A DNA stretch of 64,000 nt from CALBPI01 sp039027435. GTDB taxonomy: Bacteria; Pseudomonadota; Gammaproteobacteria; Steroidobacterales; Woeseiaceae. Of the stretch, positions 16,312-23,558 are shown one piece after another; within the stretch, counting starts at the first letter, position 1; the number at the start of each line of letters is the position of its first letter. The stretch covers positions 1-64,000 of the forward strand of contig JBCCKF010000014.1 of NCBI GenBank assembly GCA_039027435.1, written 5' to 3'. The translations under genes and the position numbers were made by a program. The notes under the pieces were generated by a model, which was given only the letters and a program-made list of their open reading frames with translations, was not told the origin of the DNA and did not search any database.

Positions 16312-17934
16312 ATGGAATCGATTGCTCGCGATCTACGAGAGATGCGCCGCACGCCGCTGCACGAGAGTCATGTGGCAGCGCTCCGGGAGATCTCTGAAGA
16401 GGTCACTTACGAGAAGGGTGAAATCGTTTTGCGAGCGGGTGACCTCGCCGATCGATTCGTATACTTGCTGGAGGGCGAGATCATTGTCCTGCATCCCATC
16501 ACAGGTGAGCGTCATCTGGATGCTTCACTGGGTCCAACCCAGTTCGCGGGTGAGATTGCTTTGATCTCAGGTACTGCTCATACGATGTCTTTGCAGGCGT
16601 GTGCACCGACCCGCGCGCTCGTTGCGCCGCGACAGGCGCTACTGGATCTGATGGCGCGCATTCCTGAGATGAGCGACATTATCATCACGGTGCTTGCCGC
16701 CCGGCGACGCCGTCAGCTCGAGGAGAACGACGGCAGTCTCACACTGTTGGGTGCCGAGATGGATCGCGGCGTCCGTCAAGTTGAGGCGTTCGCAACGCGC
16801 AATCGCTTACCGTTTCGACAAGTGGAGCTCGGGACCGAAGAAGCAGAGGCATTGGCGGTAAGCTGCAAGATTCCTTCGAATACGCCGGCAGTGGTGTTCG
16901 GGAAAGAGCATGTCATTGAGGACGCGACGCCGTCATCGGTCGCCCGATATCTCGGTATGGATATGTCGGTGGATTGCGGAGAGACGGTCGATGTGTTGAT
17001 CGTCGGTGGCGGCCCGTCCGGTGTTGCAGCGGGCGTTTACGCAGGTGCGGAGGGTCTTAGTGCGATCGTCGTTGAGTCCTTGGCAATTGGCGGTCAAGCG
17101 GGGACGTCTTCACGGATCGAAAACTACATGGGTTTCCCGACCGGCATTTCTGGCGCCGATCTGGTTTGGCGCGGTGAGGTTCAGGCGATGAAGTTCGGCA
17201 CGCGGTTTCTGGTGCCTCGCCGTGTCACTGCGCTGGAGCGACAGGACGATCTGTTTGTCGCTTCGATCGATGATGGCAGAAAAGTTCGGTCACGTGCTGT
17301 GATCATCGCGGCAGGCGTTCAGTATCGCCGGCTGCCACTCGATCGGCTTGAAGACTTCGAAGGAGCGGGGGTGTATTACGCGGCCACCGAATCGGAGGCC
17401 AGATATTGCCGCAACACCGAGGTGGTCGTTATTGGTGGCGGGAACTCCGCGGGTCAGGCTGCGATGTTCCTGAGTCGCGGTGCCAAACATGTTCACGTTT
17501 TGGTGCGAGGTCAGTCGCTCGCAGCGTCGATGTCGGAGTACCTGTCGAGTCGGTTGTATGCTGATCCGGCAATCACCGTGCACTTCCAATCTCAGGTCAC
17601 CGCACTCACCGGCGATGAATCGCTCGAACAGGTGACTTGGCACAACAAGGCGACGGCGCAAGACACCACCATTCCCTGCAATGGGGTATTCGTGATGGTG
17701 GGCGCCGCGCCCAATACTGCGTGGCTGAGTGACCTAGCCAAACTCGATGAGCGTGGATTCGTGCTCACCGGCGATGCTGTCGAACAGCATGATTCTTACG
17801 CGACTTCATGTCCCGGTTTGTTTGCCGTCGGCGATGTGCGCGCGACCTCCGTGAAGCGCGTCGCCTCGTCAGTGGGAGAGGGCTCAGTCGTGGTGTCGCA
17901 GGCCTGGAATTTCGTCAATCGAGACTCGGTTTAG
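16312..17934 (+). CDS. Cyclic-nucleotide-domain / thioredoxin-reductase-like fusion
   Basis: The 540-residue protein has three parts. Residues about 15-135 are a CRP-type cyclic-nucleotide-binding fold (DRFVYLLEGEIIVL, AGEIALISG), whose phosphate cassette lacks the usual Arg. Residues about 140-222 resemble a thioredoxin/glutaredoxin fold without cysteines in the active position. From about residue 225 comes a two-nucleotide-domain flavoprotein of the thioredoxin reductase type, with FAD motif VGGGPSG, GGQAG, RIENY and NADPH motif VIGGGNSAGQAA. The CATC redox motif of TrxR is replaced by ATESEA, so it cannot reduce thioredoxin by the standard route. It may instead act as an NAD(P)H oxidoreductase gated by a ligand. 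Confidence 0.85.
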   Translation: MESIARDLREMRRTPLHESHVAALREISEEVTYEKGEIVLRAGDLADRFVYLLEGEIIVLHPITGERHLDASLGPTQFAGEIALISGTAHTMSLQACAPTRALVAPRQALLDLMARIPEMSDIIITVLAARRRRQLEENDGSLTLLGAEMDRGVRQVEAFATRNRLPFRQVELGTEEAEALAVSCKIPSNTPAVVFGKEHVIEDATPSSVARYLGMDMSVDCGETVDVLIVGGGPSGVAAGVYAGAEGLSAIVVESLAIGGQAGTSSRIENYMGFPTGISGADLVWRGEVQAMKFGTRFLVPRRVTALERQDDLFVASIDDGRKVRSRAVIIAAGVQYRRLPLDRLEDFEGAGVYYAATESEARYCRNTEVVVIGGGNSAGQAAMFLSRGAKHVHVLVRGQSLAASMSEYLSSRLYADPAITVHFQSQVTALTGDESLEQVTWHNKATAQDTTIPCNGVFVMVGAAPNTAWLSDLAKLDERGFVLTGDAVEQHDSYATSCPGLFAVGDVRATSVKRVASSVGEGSVVVSQAWNFVNRDSV

Positions 17935-18404
17935 CGGCAAGCACTCGGGAGATACTTGAGTTCCACTGTTGTGCGGTTTTCTCCTGCCGGTGTCATTCCG
18001 GGCGGGATATCGTGCATGCCGCAATTCCACGAAATCGGACTGACGGGGCTTTCCGTGACGAATATTGGCCGCAACGTCAGGATCTTGTCTGCGATAAGCG
18101 CGTTAACGCTGTGACCGAATGTGATGTGCAACGCGCCGTCGGCGAGCTCGATTCGTTGGGTGTAGTTACCGATCAAATGTTGCGGCGCTGGAATGCCGGC
18201 ATCTTCATTGTCGGCCGGGAAAGTACCGCGGTAGCGATAGGTCTCACGAATCTTCGGCTTGAGTTCCTCGGAGATCGTGAATGCCTCGACGATCTGCGCT
18301 CGGATCGTGTAGTCCTGATAAGCAGGTATTGCGATCGCGGCGAGGATACCGATGATTGCAATTACGATCATCAACTCGATCAGTGTGAATCCTTGGTTTC
18401 TCAT
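17931..18404 (-). CDS. Type IV major-pilin-like protein
   Basis: The 157-residue prepilin starts with MRNQG followed by FTLIELMIVIAIIGILAA, the class III leader cleaved by PilD after Gly5 and N-methylated at Phe. Glu5 of the mature protein is present. The C-terminal disulfide loop is formed by C126-like and C156-like cysteines 28 positions apart, ending KYLPSACR. It is the last gene of a four-gene operon (Yip1, eroded pilin, GspF-like, pilin), 11 bases after the GspF-like gene. Its stop overlaps that of the convergent flavoprotein gene by four bases. It should form or join a pilus or pseudopilus; it could be PilA or a minor pilin. Confidence 0.9.
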   Translation of the reverse strand: MRNQGFTLIELMIVIAIIGILAAIAIPAYQDYTIRAQIVEAFTISEELKPKIRETYRYRGTFPADNEDAGIPAPQHLIGNYTQRIELADGALHITFGHSVNALIADKILTLRPIFVTESPVSPISWNCGMHDIPPGMTPAGENRTTVELKYLPSACR

Positions 18405-18415
18405 ATCAATAAGCC

Positions 18416-19411
18416 CTATATGACAGTGCCGAGGCTAAAAATGGGTAGGTAGCAGGCGATGACAAGAATGCCGACCACCAAATAGAGCATCAGACGCATC
18501 GCCCAGGAAAATGAATCACGAGTTTTCGTGAGTGCAGTCGCAAGTGTCGCTGGATGGAAATCGCACTGCGCTTCAAGCTCGTTGCGGAATAGTCCGAGAC
18601 TACGTGCGATGCGTAGCTCAACCAGGTTGGGCAGGACTTCGTGATCACCAGAGGGCGAGTCCCCGCTCAATAGGACTGCTGCGTCGACACTCGAAAGTTC
18701 CTGCGAGACACGAACGGCCTGTTCTTCCTCAAGCCCGGACTCCACCAGTATGCGAGTGAAATTCAAAAACAGACTCATGTTGTAAGCAGCGACCGAAGGG
18801 GAGAAACCAGGTATGTATCGGTGCCAATGCCATGCCGGCGCAAGACTTGCGATGCGCTTGCTGAACGTCGCGATACCGACAATCGCCACGGCAGCAGCAA
18901 CGGCGCCGGCCAACACCAGGACACCGAACCAGAGCCCTTCCATCTGGAACACGGCACGCGTCAGACCGGGTAATCTCGCGTTATACCCGGAGAACATGGC
19001 ATCGAAGCTCGGGATTACAACGCCGGACATGATGCTCGCCACCGTAGCAGCGACCAACACGATCCAACCGAGGTACCACATCTGACTGACCAGTCCGGCC
19101 CAATACGTGGAGAACAGACTTCGCTGCTGGTCGACAAACTCTGACACTCTGGGGAACAGTCCCGACCGTGCCGATTCCGGTAGTGCTGCCGCCAGACGCG
19201 GGTAGGCCGATAGTACCGATCCACCCGGCGTGTGCTCTGGGTTCGTGGTGTTGACCACGATGTCCTCGAGACGCCCAAGGTCCGCTTGATAGGCCTCGGG
19301 CAGCTGTTCGCGAAGCCTCGAAATCGCATCTGGCATTGCATGCTCGACGCTGAGGGCGCTGAGTTGTCGGCTGAGAAAGGCGAGGTGCTCGGCGGTTCGA
19401 TTGTGGCTCAT
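18416..19411 (-). CDS. GspF/PilC-like inner-membrane protein
   Basis: This 331-residue protein resembles type II secretion/type IV pilus platform proteins (T2SSF family). It has a membrane helix around residues 112-134, followed by VIPSFDAMFSGYNARLPGLT, a typical GspF segment. A second helix (GLWFGVLVLAGAVAAAVAIV) follows, then a second T2SSF-like cytoplasmic domain (LFLNFTRILVESGLEEEQAV). A final helix lies near the C-terminus. It is shorter than the usual 400 residues, and the first cytoplasmic domain is poorly conserved. The ATG at 19411 is preferred over the TTG one codon upstream. It should bind an assembly ATPase, but none is encoded nearby. Confidence 0.8.
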   Translation of the reverse strand: MSHNRTAEHLAFLSRQLSALSVEHAMPDAISRLREQLPEAYQADLGRLEDIVVNTTNPEHTPGGSVLSAYPRLAAALPESARSGLFPRVSEFVDQQRSLFSTYWAGLVSQMWYLGWIVLVAATVASIMSGVVIPSFDAMFSGYNARLPGLTRAVFQMEGLWFGVLVLAGAVAAAVAIVGIATFSKRIASLAPAWHWHRYIPGFSPSVAAYNMSLFLNFTRILVESGLEEEQAVRVSQELSSVDAAVLLSGDSPSGDHEVLPNLVELRIARSLGLFRNELEAQCDFHPATLATALTKTRDSFSWAMRLMLYLVVGILVIACYLPIFSLGTVI

Positions 19412-19431
19412 CAAAAATTCTCGTCTTGCGT

Positions 19432-19962
19432 TCAGGGCACAAAGGTTGTCGTGAGATCACGGCAGACATGAGGGAGGTACTTCGGATGGATGTTAGTGGT
19501 CGGGCCGGGCCTTGTTTCAAAACCAACGGGCGTCTTCCAGTTTCCGCAAACCCAGAGCATCGGTGCTGCCGGATCCGCTGAGTTGGTTGCCGGTCGGAAA
19601 TACAGCATCTCGGTTTCACCGGATTCCATTTCAGCGCGCAGTTGCACGGCGAGAAGGCCGTCATTCCAATCCACACTTTTGACGAAGTTGCCTGAAGTGT
19701 CGATGGGGGAGTCGCCACGCACGTCTTCGCGGTTGGCGGACCACGAGCCGGAGTAAGCCCGTTCAGTTGTCATCTCCACGCGTTGGGCGCTGATTAACAT
19801 GAGCGCCTCACTGACCTCGGCGCGCCGCACCATCGCTTCGGTGACCGGCAGTATTCCAACCATCATGACCACAAACACGACGATTACAGCCATGCCTAGC
19901 TCGCTGATGTTCCGCATGCGGAATTCATTGTCGGTTGCAGACAGCAGCGTGCCCCAGTTCAT
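19432..19962 (-). CDS. Pilin-like protein lacking prepilin cleavage site
   Basis: This 176-residue protein is homologous over its length to the pilin at 17931-18404. The C-terminal loop has the same 28-position cysteine spacing, with matching CG, P, G, T and KYLP-x-x-CR. The middle shares Y-x-G, ED, GN[FY] and DG-x-L. The N-terminal helix keeps a glutamate at the Glu5 position (SELGMAVIVVFVVMMV), but the Gly-Phe-Thr-Leu cleavage segment is missing. PilD therefore probably cannot process it, and it should remain membrane anchored. The ATG overlaps the upstream stop (ATGA), supporting the start at 19962. An internal Met (MRNIS) aligns with the MRNQG of the pilin. Confidence 0.75.
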   Translation of the reverse strand: MNWGTLLSATDNEFRMRNISELGMAVIVVFVVMMVGILPVTEAMVRRAEVSEALMLISAQRVEMTTERAYSGSWSANREDVRGDSPIDTSGNFVKSVDWNDGLLAVQLRAEMESGETEMLYFRPATNSADPAAPMLWVCGNWKTPVGFETRPGPTTNIHPKYLPHVCRDLTTTFVP

Positions 19963-20630
19963 GGTCGGTAGCCCAGGATGCCAACATGTTCCTTAGCGCC
20001 ATAGAACAGGACGTCGAGTGTTGCTTCGGTGCCTATCGACAACCAGGTTAAGGAGAGGGCGAGGCCGGCCAGCACTCCCGAGCAAATCACAAAGTGCATT
20101 GTGGCTTTCCGGGTCGAATATCCCTGCACCGAAGACAGGCCTTTCACCAGGATCCACCAGCTGATCGCGATGATTTGTAGCGTGGCGATGAAGCCAACGT
20201 AACGCACCCAAGGTTCTACAACGCCGCGAAAAGCATCGGCGAGGGCTTCTCCGACGATGAACAAAGGAATACTGATAATGCCCAGAATCGCGATCGGCAA
20301 ACGGCTCCACGCCAGCGCAGACACGATCGCGTTGAAGCTCGCGCGACCGCCAAAGCGACGACTGGAAGCGAATAGCATCCAAGCCGTGACGAACTGCAAC
20401 GGCAACTCAACCGTGAAATTGAAAGAGAGCAGCGCCTGCCAAAACAGCCCAACCGGATCGTCAGGATCAAAACCGGCCAACAGGAGCCCGGGCCATATGG
20501 CGAAACTGGCCAGCACCGGCAACACGATGATCCGATAACCGGGGTTCTCATGGGCCACGCGCGAAACAGTCAACTCTGGCGCCAACCAGATCTCACGTAG
20601 CGGTCTCACTTTCCCTGTGATGTTTGACAT
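19959..20630 (-). CDS. Yip1-domain membrane protein
   Basis: The 223-residue protein has five hydrophobic segments and the layout of the Yip1/DUF1282 family. An N-terminal amphipathic region (REIWLAPELTVSRVA) precedes the membrane part, as in bacterial Yip1 proteins, where a short segment such as P-x-x-T-F-x-x-I leads in. It opens the four-gene pilin operon, and its stop overlaps the next start by ATGA. The family function in bacteria is unclear. The placement suggests a role in assembling or stabilising the pilin-like membrane complex, which is inference. Confidence 0.75.
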   Translation of the reverse strand: MSNITGKVRPLREIWLAPELTVSRVAHENPGYRIIVLPVLASFAIWPGLLLAGFDPDDPVGLFWQALLSFNFTVELPLQFVTAWMLFASSRRFGGRASFNAIVSALAWSRLPIAILGIISIPLFIVGEALADAFRGVVEPWVRYVGFIATLQIIAISWWILVKGLSSVQGYSTRKATMHFVICSGVLAGLALSLTWLSIGTEATLDVLFYGAKEHVGILGYRP

Positions 20631-20668
20631 GAGTTCGAACTCTGTGTGCGTGTACGAGTCGGCCCGAT

Positions 20669-20674
20669 TAAACT
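20669..20674 (+). promoter_or_regulatory. -10-like TAAACT just before small-protein ATG
   Basis: TAAACT ends six bases before the ATG of the 33-residue membrane protein. No ribosome binding site fits in the gap. Only weak -35 matches are found. This is consistent with a leaderless mRNA and resembles the sites before 10841, 61372 and 63526. Confidence 0.3.
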
Positions 20675-20680
20675 ACGCCG

Positions 20681-20782
20681 ATGAGTAGTGAAGCAATCCT
20701 TGTGCTGGGCAAAGGCGTTATCTGGTTTCTACTGCCAATCGCGTTTTGTGCCTGGGAGATCTGGAAACTCCGAGATCGTTAG
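20681..20782 (+). CDS. Small single-span membrane protein (33 residues)
   Basis: An ATG-to-TAG frame encodes MSSEAILVLGKGVIWFLLPI and 13 further residues (AFCAWEIWKLRDR). One hydrophobic helix rich in Trp, Leu, Ile and Phe is followed by a basic, charged tail, the classic pattern of a tail-oriented small membrane protein. It is too short for ordinary gene callers. The gene lies between the divergent Yip1 operon and the convergent DUF gene, whose stop it overlaps (20779-20782). The combination of a clean hydrophobic segment, charged end and -10-like hexamer supports expression. Function is unknown. Confidence 0.5.
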   Translation: MSSEAILVLGKGVIWFLLPIAFCAWEIWKLRDR

Positions 20783-21237
20783 TCCACTCGGTCATACCGG
20801 TGTTCGACCAACGTCGACCAGCCCGCTTTGACTTGACGTTCGACACGCCACCCCAGACGACCTTCGTCATGCGGCCAGTAGCACTGGCGCGCAACGCCAG
20901 CCGGCATTTCAGCTTGAAATCCGATCGCCTTGGGGTGAATGTCTGAAACATCGGTCAGCGTACCTTGCGACTGCGTGCCATCGTTGATAAACGACACGAA
21001 ACCGAGCGTACCGTCTCGCAGGACACCGAAATAGCAGTGCTCAATGTAGTCGCTGCCACCCTTGCCGGTACCGACCCAGGTAGCATCCAACACCAACCAT
21101 TGGTTGTTTAGATCCCACGCGAAGTGCCTAGTACAGTCAACAGGGCCCATGGGACTGTCGCCGGTATATCGCCATCTCCCAACGAGCGGATGTATCGGCC
21201 CCCGTTTGCCGCGGCCTTTTTTCCATTCCATGCTCAT
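20779..21237 (-). CDS. DUF1579-like protein
   Basis: This 152-residue soluble protein resembles DUF1579-type lipocalin-like proteins. It has an opening HPLVGRWRYTGDSPMG, a central WLVLDATWVGTG, then YFGVLRDGTLGFVSFINDGTQSQGTL and a closing WSTLVEHRYDRV. These give a beta-rich domain with regularly spaced Trp and Gly. The ATG at 21237 overlaps the upstream stop (ATGA), so it is translationally coupled to the TPR membrane protein. A longer frame that begins at 21387 is rejected because it lies inside that gene. A small-ligand-binding or accessory role to the TPR protein is possible but unproven. Confidence 0.6.
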   Translation of the reverse strand: MSMEWKKGRGKRGPIHPLVGRWRYTGDSPMGPVDCTRHFAWDLNNQWLVLDATWVGTGKGGSDYIEHCYFGVLRDGTLGFVSFINDGTQSQGTLTDVSDIHPKAIGFQAEMPAGVARQCYWPHDEGRLGWRVERQVKAGWSTLVEHRYDRVD

Positions 21238-23150
21238 AACCCAACAGTGCAGTCGAGATTGTCGCCGACCCATTCGCAGTCGTCGGGCACGATTCCCGAC
21301 TCGCGATAGAAAGCCAGTAGGCCGGACATTTCTAGGAGTCCAGGGAATGATGGGTGTTGACGTAGTTTTCGACCGGAGGCGCCCCAAAAGCTCCTCGCTG
21401 CATTCGCCCAGGTAGGGTTCTCCTCCGAGTCCTGTTCGAACGCTTCTGCCATTTTGTCGATTTCGTCGAGCGCCGAGAGAAAATGGGTGACAGAAGGATC
21501 ATAGGTCCAGGTCTCGAGATGAGCGATGAGGTCACTCCGGGCGGTTGCTTTAGCCTCCGGGTCGGCCGCATTCACAAACGGTCGAAGTTTCTCAATCAAT
21601 TCCTCGCTGCTCGGCCAATCGTCACGGACTTCCAAATTCTCAAGAATATCCAGAGTCTTGGCCCAATCTTCCTCGTAGAGACTGCACAGCACGCGAACAT
21701 ACTGTCCAAAATCGTGTCCGAGAGACAATGCAATTCGAGCGGGCGTTCGCATCGACTCGCAATCGCCCTCCAGCATGTAGCCACCCGCGAGACCAACGTG
21801 GGCACCCGGTGAGAGTGGGTCCAGCTCAACAGCGCGACGCGCGAATGCCAGCGAATCATCAATTCGGCCAATATCGGCAAGGTGCTCGGAGTACCACAGC
21901 ACCAGTGTCACATCGTCCGGATCGATGCTCAGCCCTTTCTGATAGAAGCGTTCGGCATCCATCCAGCGCGAACCTATCCGCGCCATGTCGCCGAGGGCGG
22001 CATACGGTGCGACAAGGTCTGGATCCAGCGCCATTGCATTTTGAGCGTGCACGACCGCTTTCGCACCCGTTGCGTTGGCGAGTTCGTTCCACTCCTCGGC
22101 CGAGCTCACAACTGCGTAAGATGGCAGCGTGATGTAGGCATTCGCCAAGGCCGCTTCGGCGCGTGCGAAATTCGGCTCGAGCTCAATCGCACGCTCCAAG
22201 TGCCCGATCGCGGTTCGGATATTGGCCTCGCCGCGCCTGGCCCATAGCGTTGTGCCTAACAGAAACTCCTCGTAAGCCACGGGATTCGCCGTGGCCTCGA
22301 AAATCTGGTCGATGTTCGACTCCGTTTCGTCTCCGATCACCACCTTCAGCGCGGACGCAATCCTGCGCGTGATGCCGGCTTGAAGTGCGAACGCGTCACC
22401 CATTGGTTGGGTGTAGCTTTCGCTCCACAAACGCTCGTCGGTGCGCACATCGACAAGGGCGGCTTCGATACGCACCTCTTGCCCGGATCGTTGGATCGAC
22501 CCCTCGACCACATGATCGACATCGAGAGCCTCCGCGATCTCGGCAATGCTCTTGCCACTGTCACGGAACGCAAATGAAGAGGTACGCGAAACAACCCGCA
22601 ACCGATCGACGCGATGTAACGCCGTCATCAGTTCCGTTGGCAGTCCATCGGCGAGATGTCGTTGATCCTGCGCTGGGCTCATATCGATAAAGGGCAGCAC
22701 AGCAATGGAGGGTTCGATCCCTTTGGTCTTAAGCATCGCTGCAGTGAATTCCACGGCTGACGTCTCGTCTGTGGCATCTCTGGAGCCCGATTGCAATGTG
22801 AAGGTGAGCGCGAACATGCCAAGACCCAACAGGACGAACGCCGCAATCAGGGCATTCAGGCGCTTCTCGGTACGGCGTTGGTATACCGGCTCCGATTGAC
22901 CATCATGGTCGATTTGTAGCCCTTCGGGACCGAGCTCAAGAATCCACGCAGCGGCCGCTGCAATGGGTAGCCCGATCAGCAACAGGACAAGCACAGCCTG
23001 CATCGCCCAATCCGGCGCATCGAAACTGTCGAACGCAAGATCCGCTACCTGCGCGACTGCCCAGGCACCCACAATATACGCGGCGCTAACACGAAGAACG
23101 TTCCGTCGCTTCAACTCACCAAGCAATGACAACGTGCGGGCACCCGACAA
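21234..23150 (-). CDS. Membrane-anchored FlgO-like/TPR regulator-type protein
   Basis: This 638-residue protein belongs to a family common in marine gammaproteobacteria and often annotated as adenylate-cyclase-like or TPR protein. It begins with ELKRRNVLRVSAAYIVGAW, then has two or three membrane helices in residues 20-120. A FlgO-like domain follows (about residues 140-265; IAVLPFIDMS, LADGLPTEL, VVEGSIQRSGQEVRI). Six or more TPR units fill residues 285-560. The TPR part is related to that of the protein at 6628-8127. The likely topology places the large domain in the periplasm. Ligand and partners are unknown. The downstream DUF1579-like gene is coupled by ATGA. Confidence 0.8.
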   Translation of the reverse strand: MSGARTLSLLGELKRRNVLRVSAAYIVGAWAVAQVADLAFDSFDAPDWAMQAVLVLLLIGLPIAAAAAWILELGPEGLQIDHDGQSEPVYQRRTEKRLNALIAAFVLLGLGMFALTFTLQSGSRDATDETSAVEFTAAMLKTKGIEPSIAVLPFIDMSPAQDQRHLADGLPTELMTALHRVDRLRVVSRTSSFAFRDSGKSIAEIAEALDVDHVVEGSIQRSGQEVRIEAALVDVRTDERLWSESYTQPMGDAFALQAGITRRIASALKVVIGDETESNIDQIFEATANPVAYEEFLLGTTLWARRGEANIRTAIGHLERAIELEPNFARAEAALANAYITLPSYAVVSSAEEWNELANATGAKAVVHAQNAMALDPDLVAPYAALGDMARIGSRWMDAERFYQKGLSIDPDDVTLVLWYSEHLADIGRIDDSLAFARRAVELDPLSPGAHVGLAGGYMLEGDCESMRTPARIALSLGHDFGQYVRVLCSLYEEDWAKTLDILENLEVRDDWPSSEELIEKLRPFVNAADPEAKATARSDLIAHLETWTYDPSVTHFLSALDEIDKMAEAFEQDSEENPTWANAARSFWGASGRKLRQHPSFPGLLEMSGLLAFYRESGIVPDDCEWVGDNLDCTVGL

Positions 23151-23174
23151 CTCACATGGCTGAAGTTTAGCGTA

Positions 23175-23558
23175 TCAGCGCAGCAACGGGGCACCGCATC
23201 GGCGACAGTAGCGCGTGTCTGCTGAATGCTTGATATTGCAGGATTTACAGAGCTTGAAGGTCTTCGCTTTGGGCCTTGCACGTCCAGGTCGTGTGCCGGA
23301 CTCGCTACCCGGGGTCGCCACGCCTGCGTTTTGTGCGATGTCCTTGAGCGAGCGGCGCACGCGCGGGAGCACGACAAACACTGCCCAGGACCCCAGGAAT
23401 GCGAGCACGACCAGAAGCGTCTTCCAGCTTCCTGACTCGAGTAGCGCGCCGATCACATTCAGAAAAATGAACCCACCGATCAGGTAGGGGATGATCGAGG
23501 AACGCTTTTCCTTCAGCTTTTCTGCAATCGCGCGGTTGATTGCTTCGGGGTCTTTCAC
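23175..23558 (-). CDS. Membrane protein with C-terminal zinc ribbon
   Basis: This 127-residue protein begins with GTG overlapping the stop of the upstream FHA gene (GTGA). Residues about 23-62 form two membrane helices. A basic linker follows, and the C-terminus is a zinc ribbon with C-x-x-C (LCKSCN) and C-x-x-C (YCRRCG). Zinc ribbons of this kind often serve as protein-interaction or nucleic-acid modules. Coupling to an FHA protein suggests a shared membrane-associated signalling role. No specific function is known. Confidence 0.6.
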   Translation of the reverse strand: MKDPEAINRAIAEKLKEKRSSIIPYLIGGFIFLNVIGALLESGSWKTLLVVLAFLGSWAVFVVLPRVRRSLKDIAQNAGVATPGSESGTRPGRARPKAKTFKLCKSCNIKHSADTRYCRRCGAPLLR

